NCBI GenBank assembly: GCA_003648225.1
Contig: QMOL01000144.1
Coordinates: 1 to 7,426 of the forward strand
DNA: 7,426 nucleotides
Direction of reading: 5' to 3'
From: Chlamydiota bacterium
GTDB taxonomy: Bacteria; Auribacterota; UBA3054; B51-G9
Notes under the pieces: generated by a model
Database searches by the model: none
What the model was told of the DNA's origin: nothing
Seen by the model: the letters and a program-made list of their open reading frames with translations, nothing else
In this document: piece after piece, positions 1 through 4,555 of the stretch
Layout of the letters: each line of letters begins with the position of its first letter
Numbering within the stretch: position 1 is the stretch's first letter
Translations under genes and position numbers: made by a program

Positions 1-2073
1 CCGGCTGTTTTTGATTTACTTGAAGCGCGGAACAATAAAAAAATAAAAATTTTCGGCGATGATAATATCTTTAAATTTGAAAAAGTAGTAAAAGGAAATA
101 CAAAAACCGCTTTTGATAAATGTGCCGCAATAGTTGAAAATGAATACAAAACTCCGTGCCAAGAACATGCTTATCTCGAAACTCAAGGCGTTATCGCTGA
201 ACCGCTGCCCGGAAATGTTATGCGCGTGTCGGGGAGTATGCAGTGCCCGTTTTATGTTCGTGAAGCAGTGGCGATAACACTCGGAATTCCATTGAGCAAC
301 GCGCATATTATTCAAACAACTACCGGTGGAGCGTTCGGCGGGAAAGAAGATATGCCTTCTATTCCGGCATGTCAGGCGGCGTTGTTAGCCTACTATTCTA
401 AACGTCCGGTGAAATTAATTTATCAGCGTGATGAAGATATTTCAGTTACGAGCAAACGCCACGCGAGTTATGTGAAATCGAAATACGGTGCGGATAAAGA
501 TGGGAAATTAATAGCCGTGGAAGTTGAATATGTGATTGACGGAGGCGCTTATTCAACATTAAGTCCGGTCGTTTTGTTCAGAGGAGTAATCCACGCTGTT
601 GGACCGTATAAATGTGAAAATGTTGATGTTGAGGGTTATGCCGTTGCGACAAATAATGTTCCCGCGGGAGCGTTTCGCGGTTTCGGTTCTCCTCAGGTTT
701 TGTTCGCGGCGGAAAGACAGATGGACGAACTTGCAAAGAAACTTGGAATAAGTCCATTTGAGATTCGCAAAATAAACCTTGTGAGAAAAGGTGACGCGAC
801 AATCACAGGGCAAATTTTACCGTGGAGCGTTGGCGCTATGGAAACGCTGGAGAAGGCAATGGAAAGAGGCCGTAAATTAAATAATCAATATCCAATAATC
901 AATAATCAATGTCAAAATAGGGGCAAATCTTGTGTTTGCCCAAATGGAACAAAGACCAAAGATCTAATTACAGGAGTGGGTGTTTCAACAATTTATTATG
1001 GCGTTGGGCTGGGGGTAGGTGGCGAACATCTTGCACGCACAGGCGCGGTGATGGAAATTAATAATGACGGGAGTGTTTCTTTTGCGGTAGGCACGACAGA
1101 AATGGGTCAGGGAATGAAAACCGTTCTTTCACAAATTGTAGCTGAAGAGCTTGGCATTGATTATTCAATGGTTTATATTTTACCGACAGACACAACTCGT
1201 GTTCCGGATTCAGGGCCAACTGTTGCTTCACGTGCGACAACTATGTCCGGTCGTGCCGCACAGAATGCGGCGGGGATTTTAAAGTCGCGATTAATTTCTG
1301 TTGCTGCGGAATTACTTTCAGCGGAAGAGAAAGATATTTTAATAAAAGATAATTTTGTTTTTTATAAAGATGAGAAAACGGAAATTACTTTTCAGCAATT
1401 AATTGATGAATGCGCTAAAAAAAGAATATCACTCTCATCGGCAGGATGGCATCACCCGCCTCATTTAATATTCGACTGGGAAACAGGGCAGGGAGATGCG
1501 TACAATGTTTACGCTTATGCTACAAATATAGCTGAAGTAGAAGTGAATAAAAAAACCGGTGAGGTGAAAATTATCAGAATAATCGCCGCGCATGATGTCG
1601 GGAAAGCCGTTAATCCGCAGATGGTTGAAGGACAAATTCAGGGCGGAACATTGCAGGGAATTGGTTATGCTTTAACCGAAAATATAATTCGTGAAAACGG
1701 TGTAATTAAAAATCCGAATTTCTCAACTTATATTATTCCTACAACTTTAGATACACCGGAAATTATTCCCGTAATCGTTGAAGATCCATATCCCGACGGA
1801 CCGTTCGGCGCGAAAGGATTTGGTGAACAGCCGTTAATGGGAATCGCGCCCGCAGTGGCCAATGCGGTTTGCAACGCGTTAGACATTTCAATAAACGAGC
1901 TTCCTGTAACGCCGGAAATGGTATGGGGAAAAATTAACTTGAAACTTGAAACTCGCAAAGCGACTGGCGTATGCCGGTTGAAACTTGAAACTCGGGCGGT
2001 CACGACACATGGGGTGCAATTAGTTCAATCAACAAAAAATGTCGATTGCATTCAACAAAATTATTACCAATGA
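1..2073 (+). CDS. Xanthine dehydrogenase-family molybdopterin-binding subunit (5' partial)
   Basis: The frame is open from base 1 to a TGA at 2071-2073, giving 690 codons with the N-terminus cut off by the window edge. It is the large Mo-cofactor subunit of a molybdenum hydroxylase, which normally works in the cytoplasm with separate FAD and 2Fe-2S subunits or domains. Visible motifs, in partial-protein numbering: EHAYLE (55-60), GGAFGGKE (109-116), RDEDISVTSKRH (143-154), AFRGFGSPQ (224-232), GTTEMGQG (364-371), HDVGKAVNP, and GFGEQP (606-611) with the presumed catalytic base E609. By motif position E116 and R153 match bovine xanthine dehydrogenase E802 and R880, which orient purines. This favours a purine hydroxylase over an aldehyde oxidase; substrate remains inference. 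Two parts look foreign: residues about 294-325, at the junction of the two Mo-binding halves, and residues about 646-690 at the C-terminus. Both are made of repeats found elsewhere in the window. The native end was probably near MVWGKI (640-645). Confidence 0.93.
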   Translation, partial: PAVFDLLEARNNKKIKIFGDDNIFKFEKVVKGNTKTAFDKCAAIVENEYKTPCQEHAYLETQGVIAEPLPGNVMRVSGSMQCPFYVREAVAITLGIPLSNAHIIQTTTGGAFGGKEDMPSIPACQAALLAYYSKRPVKLIYQRDEDISVTSKRHASYVKSKYGADKDGKLIAVEVEYVIDGGAYSTLSPVVLFRGVIHAVGPYKCENVDVEGYAVATNNVPAGAFRGFGSPQVLFAAERQMDELAKKLGISPFEIRKINLVRKGDATITGQILPWSVGAMETLEKAMERGRKLNNQYPIINNQCQNRGKSCVCPNGTKTKDLITGVGVSTIYYGVGLGVGGEHLARTGAVMEINNDGSVSFAVGTTEMGQGMKTVLSQIVAEELGIDYSMVYILPTDTTRVPDSGPTVASRATTMSGRAAQNAAGILKSRLISVAAELLSAEEKDILIKDNFVFYKDEKTEITFQQLIDECAKKRISLSSAGWHHPPHLIFDWETGQGDAYNVYAYATNIAEVEVNKKTGEVKIIRIIAAHDVGKAVNPQMVEGQIQGGTLQGIGYALTENIIRENGVIKNPNFSTYIIPTTLDTPEIIPVIVEDPYPDGPFGAKGFGEQPLMGIAPAVANAVCNALDISINELPVTPEMVWGKINLKLETRKATGVCRLKLETRAVTTHGVQLVQSTKNVDCIQQNYYQ
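881..915 (+). repeat. Five 7-bp tandem units inside the hydroxylase gene
   Basis: The units read ATAATCA, ATATCCA, ATAATCA, ATAATCA, ATGTCAA. ATATCCA occurs identically in the large 7-bp array at 4391-4551, in the same register. They are translated as an Asn/Gln/Ile-rich stretch (NNQYPIINNQ). They are followed within 6 bases by a palindrome, and together they sit where the linker between the two Mo-binding halves is expected. Confidence 0.8.
921..941 (+). repeat. REP-like palindrome inside the hydroxylase gene
   Basis: GGGCAAA (921-927) and TTTGCCC (935-941) form a perfect 7-bp stem around a 7-base loop TCTTGTG. From memory, sequences of the type AGGGGCAAA-loop-TTTGCCC occur as dispersed palindromes between genes in many bacteria; that link is unverified. 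Here the element is read through in frame as NRGKSCVCPNG, adding two cysteines the family does not need. Confidence 0.65.
1937..1996 (+). repeat. Duplicated 17-bp repeat built of 7-bp units at the 3' end of the hydroxylase gene
   Basis: TTGAAACTTGAAACTCG occurs exactly at 1939-1955 and again at 1978-1994. The offset is 39 bases (13 codons), so both copies encode LKLETR. Internally each contains 7-bp units of the ACTTGAA type: two full units at 1937-1950 and one at 1983-1989. These resemble the units of the intergenic arrays. The repeat begins right after the expected end of the conserved protein. Confidence 0.7.
2024..2064 (+). repeat. CAATCGACA-type palindrome, copy A, over the hydroxylase 3' end
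   Basis: CAATCAACA (2026-2034) and TGTCGATTG (2040-2048) pair with one mismatch, and a TTCAACAAAATT tail follows. The same arrangement is seen at 2603-2633 (copy B) and 3269-3318 (copy C). This copy supplies the last coding residues of the hydroxylase (STKNVDCIQQNYYQ) before the TGA. Confidence 0.7.
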
Positions 2074-2106
2074 AATAAAATGAAAAAAGTTCCTGATTTT
2101 TGGAGT

Positions 2107-2193
2107 GCAGTAATAAAGGCTCGCTCAAAAACTTAACGAAGCCAGCGAGCCATTTACTGCGACTGTTGCAATAGCAACAGAATTCTTCGTTAA
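2107..2193. repeat. Interlocking inverted repeats between convergent genes
   Basis: Three paired segments are packed into 87 bases. Stem A pairs 2107-2125 (GCAGTAATAAAGGCTCGCT) with 2144-2160, broken only by a small bulge; its core GGCTCGCT/AGCGAGCC is perfect. Stem B pairs TTAACGAAG (2133-2141), which lies in the loop of A, with CTTCGTTAA (2185-2193), which lies beyond A. Hairpin C, CTGTTGC-AATA-GCAACAG (2163-2180), sits between them. A and B interlock as in a pseudoknot. The element lies between the 3' ends of the hydroxylase (+) and lipoprotein (-) genes, so it could terminate transcription, be a small mobile palindromic element, or be a structured RNA. There is no strong U-tract after any stem. 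Confidence 0.6.
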
Positions 2194-2230
2194 ATTTATT
2201 ATAATCATTTGTCAGTTTATATCTTTTATC

Positions 2231-2593
2231 TCACTCGAAGTTTTTGCTTAGAGCAGCACCGCCTTTTTGAGAAGATACATCTATTTTATGTTTACCCGGC
2301 GACAATTTGAGTACAAAAGTTTTCCAGTTATGTTGACCTTCCACACGGAAAGATTCATCAACTACCGGTATGTCATCAACTCTAATTCTTATGTCAATGG
2401 GCGTAATGGCAAAACTTTGGTTACTTACATAAAGTACAAAATTACCTTTTGGATTGAGAATATTATTTTTTTGAGGCTCATCAATATTGTGATGGTTTTC
2501 TTGCATTACGGTGTTATGCGTGCGTGCGCAACCACTCAGTAAAAAGAAGATGAGTGAGAAGACAACCACCACAAGTGTACTTTTAATTTTCAT
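2231..2593 (-). CDS. Small lipoprotein of unknown function, possibly C-terminally truncated
   Basis: The product is 120 aa when started at the ATG at 2593. A TTG six codons upstream (2611) keeps the frame open, but it lies inside a palindromic repeat and gives a poorer signal peptide, so ATG is preferred. No clear Shine-Dalgarno precedes it. The N-terminus has a basic start (MKIK), a hydrophobic core (residues 6-19) and a lipobox LLSGC with Cys22 as the predicted lipidated residue. This implies export and anchoring in a membrane. The mature part starts with a polar linker (about 23-47), then a beta-rich domain containing NFVLYVSNQSFAITPIDIRI, QHNWKTFVLKLSPGKHKIDV and a final SKNFE. I recall similar uncharacterised proteins that run on for 15-25 more residues after this point; that is unverified. 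If correct, this copy lost its end next to the structured element at 2107-2193. Function unknown. Confidence 0.75.
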   Translation of the reverse strand: MKIKSTLVVVVFSLIFFLLSGCARTHNTVMQENHHNIDEPQKNNILNPKGNFVLYVSNQSFAITPIDIRIRVDDIPVVDESFRVEGQHNWKTFVLKLSPGKHKIDVSSQKGGAALSKNFE

Positions 2594-2602
2594 ATTATTT
2601 TT

Positions 2603-2633
2603 AATCGACAAAAAATGTCGATTGCAATCGACA
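2603..2633. repeat. CAATCGACA-type palindrome, copy B
   Basis: AATCGACA (2603-2610) and TGTCGATT (2616-2623) form a perfect hairpin with an AAAAA loop. The second arm also begins an 18-bp perfect palindrome, TGTCGATTGCAATCGACA (2616-2633). The repeat lies just upstream of the lipoprotein ATG and just downstream of the broken STAS-like gene, filling the whole gap between them. Confidence 0.8.
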
Positions 2634-2638
2634 ATCTA

Positions 2639-2797
2639 TCATTTATGCAGCCAAGCCAGCGCATCATCACAATTTTCAAAATATTTTACTTCACCTGACA
2701 TAAACCAGGAACCGATTTTTGCTGTAATTTCCTGCCAGTTTTTGTTTCAATAAATTGCGATTTTGCTAAATTCACTTCCATGTTTTTTGATGTTCAT
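2639..2797 (-). pseudogene. Broken SpoIIAA/STAS-like gene remnant
   Basis: Reading from the ATG at 2797, the frame gives MNIKKHGSEFSKIAIY, a TGA at 2747-2749, then NKNWQEITAKIGSWFMSGEV and KYFENCDDALAWLHK before a TGA at 2639-2641. Across the first stop the text matches, from memory, the C-terminal half of SpoIIAA-like/STAS-type proteins (about 120 aa), whose usual pattern here is KIAIVG(D/N)KxW, then ...AEVKYF, then EEALAWL. The TGA falls where a glycine (GGA) is usual, so one G-to-T change would explain it. The first 60-70 residues of the family are missing, as if an internal deletion joined the original start to the C-terminal half. The Shine-Dalgarno is excellent (GGAGG, 2805-2809, 7 bases before the ATG) and overlaps the antitoxin stop, so the gene was presumably translated in an operon with the antitoxin. 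A selenocysteine reading of the TGA has no support. Confidence 0.6.
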
Positions 2798-2803
2798 ACT
2801 TGT

Positions 2804-2812
2804 TCCTCCTTA
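2804..2812 (-). promoter_or_regulatory. Shine-Dalgarno overlapping the antitoxin stop codon
   Basis: On the minus strand TAAGGAGGA combines the TAA stop of the antitoxin with a near-perfect ribosome binding site 7 bases before the ATG at 2797. This spacing is typical of translational coupling, although the downstream reading frame is now broken. Confidence 0.7.
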
Positions 2813-3040
2813 TTGAATTGTTGCTTTTTCAAGTCTATCCGCAACCCATATTTTGATAATAGATTGTCTGGGGACTCCCAAACGGCGAGCTTCTTTATCA
2901 AGTGAATGAATCATCCAAACAGGAAAGTCAACATTAACCCGTTTTTGTTCCTGTTCGGGTCTTCTTGCATTAGTTAAATCAAGATATTTAGTAATATCTT
3001 TACCATCATCAAACATTTTATCTAAATCTTTAGCTTTCAT
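2810..3040 (-). CDS. Ribbon-helix-helix antitoxin (CopG/BrnA-type), orphan
   Basis: The product is 76 aa from the ATG at 3040. An in-frame TTG at 3049 is rejected because the Shine-Dalgarno AGAGGAG (3051-3057) would be only one base from it; the ATG has a workable 10-base spacing. The N-terminal part (MKAKDLDKMFDDGKDITKYL) is acidic and probably the toxin-binding tail. From residue 33 a ribbon-helix-helix fold is readable: beta strand KRVNVDFP (33-40), helix WMIHSLDKEARRLG (42-55), turn and second helix VPRQSIIKIWVADRLEKA (56-73). The segment ARRPEQEQKRVNVDFP is characteristic of small antitoxins annotated as CopG- or BrnA-family. Such proteins pair with a toxin (often BrnT-like) and repress their own promoter. 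No toxin frame is visible on either side, so it is an orphan, a remnant, or a solo regulator. Confidence 0.85.
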   Translation of the reverse strand: MKAKDLDKMFDDGKDITKYLDLTNARRPEQEQKRVNVDFPVWMIHSLDKEARRLGVPRQSIIKIWVADRLEKATIQ

Positions 3041-3050
3041 ATATTTCAAT

Positions 3051-3057
3051 CTCCTCT
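3051..3057 (-). promoter_or_regulatory. Shine-Dalgarno that fixes the antitoxin start
   Basis: AGAGGAG on the minus strand lies 10 bases upstream of the ATG at 3040 and only 1 base upstream of the alternative TTG at 3049, so it supports the ATG. Confidence 0.7.
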
Positions 3058-3153
3058 GTTCTTGAACGGCGTATAGATATAATTCGTATGTTATTATTTC
3101 GATAAGTGATTATTCCGGACCAATGTTTTTTCTTTATATCAAATTCAAAATTC

Positions 3154-3174
3154 ATGGTATAATTATTATACCAT
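3154..3174. promoter_or_regulatory. 21-bp operator-like palindrome containing extended -10 boxes on both strands
   Basis: ATGGTATAA (3154-3162), TTA, TTATACCAT (3166-3174) is a perfect inverted repeat with 9-bp arms. Each strand reads TGGTATAAT, an extended -10 promoter element. On the minus strand it would start transcription about 115 bases before the antitoxin ATG. No good -35 is seen; extended -10 promoters often lack one. A dimeric ribbon-helix-helix antitoxin binding here would repress its own gene. Alternatively it is just another small palindromic repeat. Confidence 0.45.
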
Positions 3175-3268
3175 ACTTATACCGGAATGTTTGTTTTTCC
3201 AGATTTCTGTGCAAACAACACGAATTAATTAATTTTATTAACGCTAAAGCAGCAATGACCACAATTAA

Positions 3269-3318
3269 TTCAATCGACAAAAATTGTCGGTTGAATTCAA
3301 CAAATTTTGTTGATTGAA
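3269..3318. repeat. CAATCGACA-type palindrome, copy C (double hairpin)
   Basis: The first hairpin is TTCAATCGACA (3269-3279) with TGTCGGTTGAA (3285-3295), 10 of 11 positions complementary and the other a G-T wobble. The second is TTCAACAAA (3296-3304) with TTTTGTTGATTGAA (3305-3318), with a two-base bulge. It is the fullest copy of the family seen at 2024-2064 and 2603-2633. The surrounding gap 3058-3418 holds no supported gene; the short minus-strand frame at 3152-3358 runs through this repeat and looks spurious. Confidence 0.75.
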
Positions 3319-3340
3319 ACCGGGAGTGATGAAAAAGTAC

Positions 3341-3367
3341 CTCATCCCGATTATTCATCGGGATGAG
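3341..3367 (-). terminator. Terminator-like hairpin downstream of the PIG-L gene
   Basis: CTCATCCCGAT (3341-3351) and ATCGGGATGAG (3357-3367) form a perfect 11-bp stem with a 5-base loop. It lies about 50 bases beyond the minus-strand PIG-L stop. On that strand the stem is followed by GTACTTTTT, so the U-run starts four bases late. It could also be a dispersed palindrome. Confidence 0.5.
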
Positions 3368-3418
3368 ATGTTATCAAAAAAATTACGCAAAATCTTAAGT
3401 AAATGAATTATTAATAAA

Positions 3419-4162
3419 TTACCTACTTCGCCCCGGCATACGCGGAGTTAAAAGGTCGAAGTAGGCGACTTCCATTCCCCGTTTACGGGCGATGATGAAT
3501 TCTTCGTAAGGCGCTTTTTCGATGAGCTCGCCGATTGCTTTACAGTCATTTTCGGTGAATTGGGTTTTGTAAGCGACAGCCGCATTCAATCTTTTATCGT
3601 TATACTTTTCAACATCAATTTTTAAGTTTATTGCTTTGTCACTTACAGCGTTTTCAACCAGATAATTTTCCGCGACACTGTTGTAAATTTTTGTTCTTGT
3701 TTCTGAAATAACAATGTGTAAAAGCATTTCAACATCTTCCTTTGTGTCAAAAACAAAATCCGTTGCCGCCCCGATTGCGATATGGTCGGGATGACCGCTT
3801 ACGCCGTCGGGTCCAAAAGTAACAATAATATTTGGTCGAAAATCATTGATCAGTTTGGAGATGTTTTTTCTTAGTTCCGGGAGTTTATTTTTTAAATTAC
3901 CATCGTGATATTTAAGGAAAATCGGTGGAGTGCTTAAGCTGAGAATTTTTAAGGAGTCACGTGTTTCTTCTTCACGGACAACCGCGAGAGCATCACCGGA
4001 TAAATTTTGACCTGTTGCGTCACCACCTGCATCTCCGGAGGTCGCATAAACGATTTGTATTGGAATATTTTTATCGGCAAGAAGGGCAATCGTTCCGCTG
4101 AACAAAGTTTCGTCATCCGGATGGGCGAGAATAGCGAGGATTTTATTTGCGGTATTTTTCAT
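3419..4162 (-). CDS. PIG-L (LmbE/BshB-like) zinc-dependent N-deacetylase
   Basis: The product is 247 aa, starting at an ATG (4162) that follows the hydrophobic beta strand pattern KILAILAHPDDE typical of the family N-terminus. No Shine-Dalgarno is obvious. PIG-L proteins remove acetyl groups from N-acetylglucosamine-type substrates in the cytoplasm; relatives act in bacillithiol or mycothiol synthesis and in glycan modification. Seen here: HPDDE (14-18) with predicted zinc ligands H14 and D17 and general base D16; YATSGDAGGDATG (39-51); REEETRDS (63-70); TFGPDGVSGHPDHIAIG (115-131) with H127 as the third zinc ligand; and AYKTQ (197-201) in the usual place of an AHxxQ motif. No neighbouring thiol-biosynthesis gene is present, so the substrate is unknown. 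The tail from G229 to the end (…VAYFDLLTPRMPGRSR) is encoded by an inverted repeat related to an intergenic element at 4272-4296 and is probably not ancestral. Confidence 0.9.
   Translation of the reverse strand: MKNTANKILAILAHPDDETLFSGTIALLADKNIPIQIVYATSGDAGGDATGQNLSGDALAVVREEETRDSLKILSLSTPPIFLKYHDGNLKNKLPELRKNISKLINDFRPNIIVTFGPDGVSGHPDHIAIGAATDFVFDTKEDVEMLLHIVISETRTKIYNSVAENYLVENAVSDKAINLKIDVEKYNDKRLNAAVAYKTQFTENDCKAIGELIEKAPYEEFIIARKRGMEVAYFDLLTPRMPGRSR
3422..3473. repeat. Inverted repeat forming the 3' end of the PIG-L gene
   Basis: CCTACTTCG (3422-3430) and CGAAGTAGG (3457-3465) are perfect 9-bp arms around a 26-base loop. The right flank GGTCGAAGTAGGCGACTTCC (3454-3473) matches GGTCGAAGTAAGCTACTCC at 4278-4296 in the next intergenic region, with two substitutions and one indel. 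The element encodes roughly the last 17 residues of the PIG-L product. Confidence 0.65.
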
Positions 4163-4243
4163 ATAATTTTATGAGTTGTTTTTGATACGCCCGAAAATCT
4201 CCGGGTGCTCTGCAAATTTACACTAATTTCACAGATTTTATCA

Positions 4244-4304
4244 ATATCTAACGTCCAATTTCAAATTACTCACTTCGGGTCGAAGTAAGCTACTCCAACG
4301 TCCA
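4244..4304. repeat. 7-bp units flanking a short hairpin
   Basis: Units ATATCTA, ACGTCCA and ATTTCAA (4244-4264) precede a hairpin ACTTCG-GGT-CGAAGT (4272-4286); another ACGTCCA (4298-4304) follows it. These units are identical or nearly identical to those of the array at 4391-4551. The hairpin flank is related to the inverted repeat at the 3' end of the PIG-L gene. The hairpin therefore looks inserted into an older 7-bp array. Confidence 0.65.
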
Positions 4305-4322
4305 ACTTCTTAAAACCACCCC

Positions 4323-4369
4323 GGCACTTTGTGCCACCCCTTCCCGAGGAAATACTCGGGATGTGGCAC
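4323..4369. repeat. Nested palindromic element with two alternative hairpins
   Basis: CCCGAG-GAAATA-CTCGGG (4343-4360) is enclosed by GTGCCAC (4331-4337) and GTGGCAC (4363-4369). The same GTGCC can instead pair with GGCAC (4323-4327) around a TTT loop, so the two folds exclude each other. CCCC and GGGG runs just outside (about 4319 and 4381) could extend the stem. It looks like an inserted palindromic element between the two blocks of 7-bp units; a regulatory role is not shown. Confidence 0.55.
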
Positions 4370-4390
4370 CTAAAACAGGAGGGGAGTTAA

Positions 4391-4551
4391 ATATCGAACA
4401 TTGAATACTGAATATCCAATTTCAAATTTCCAACGTCTAATGTCTAACGTCCAACATCGAACGTCCAATGTCCAATGTCCAACGTCCAACGTCCAATGTC
4501 CAACGTCCAACGTCCAACGTCCAATTTCAAATTTCAAATTTCAAATGTAAT
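4391..4551. repeat. Array of about 22 consecutive 7-bp tandem units
   Basis: From 4391 the sequence divides without any phase break into 7-mers: ATATCGA, ACATTGA, ATACTGA, ATATCCA, ATTTCAA, ATTTCCA, ACGTCTA, ATGTCTA and so on. The middle (4461-4523) is made only of ACGTCCA and ATGTCCA, and the end (4524-4544) is three identical ATTTCAA units plus a decayed ATGTAAT. Nearly every unit fits A-Y-N-T-C-N-A. Near-identical centre and degenerate edges suggest recent internal expansion. It separates the starts of PIG-L transcription from the 3' end of the AI-2E gene. Any protein read from it (a repetitive SNVQRPT pattern on the plus strand) is spurious. Confidence 0.92.
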
Positions 4552-4555
4552 TTAT

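Noticed and set aside
559..813. Minus-strand frames inside the hydroxylase gene (559-813, 578-802, 1058-1240, 1728-2003)
   Set aside because: They are antisense shadows of a strongly conserved coding sequence and show no protein family motifs.
2080..2136. Short plus-strand frame MKKVPDFWSAVIKARSKT directly after the hydroxylase stop
   Set aside because: It has only 18 codons, no ribosome binding site, and its second half lies in the structured inverted repeat.
2747..2749. In-frame TGA read as selenocysteine in the STAS-like remnant
   Set aside because: The family does not use selenocysteine, no selenocysteine-insertion hairpin is apparent just after the codon, and the N-terminal half of the gene is also missing.
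3152..3358. Minus-strand 68-codon frame, considered as a possible toxin partner of the antitoxin
   Set aside because: It crosses the double hairpin repeat and the operator-like palindrome, has no toxin motif, and has no ribosome binding site.
4163..4250. Possible PIG-L promoter TTGATA-16-TGTAAA on the minus strand
   Set aside because: The -10 box matches only four of six positions in AT-rich sequence; too weak to annotate.
4391..4551. Array considered as CRISPR
   Set aside because: The units are 7 bp and directly adjacent with no unique spacers, and no cas gene is present.
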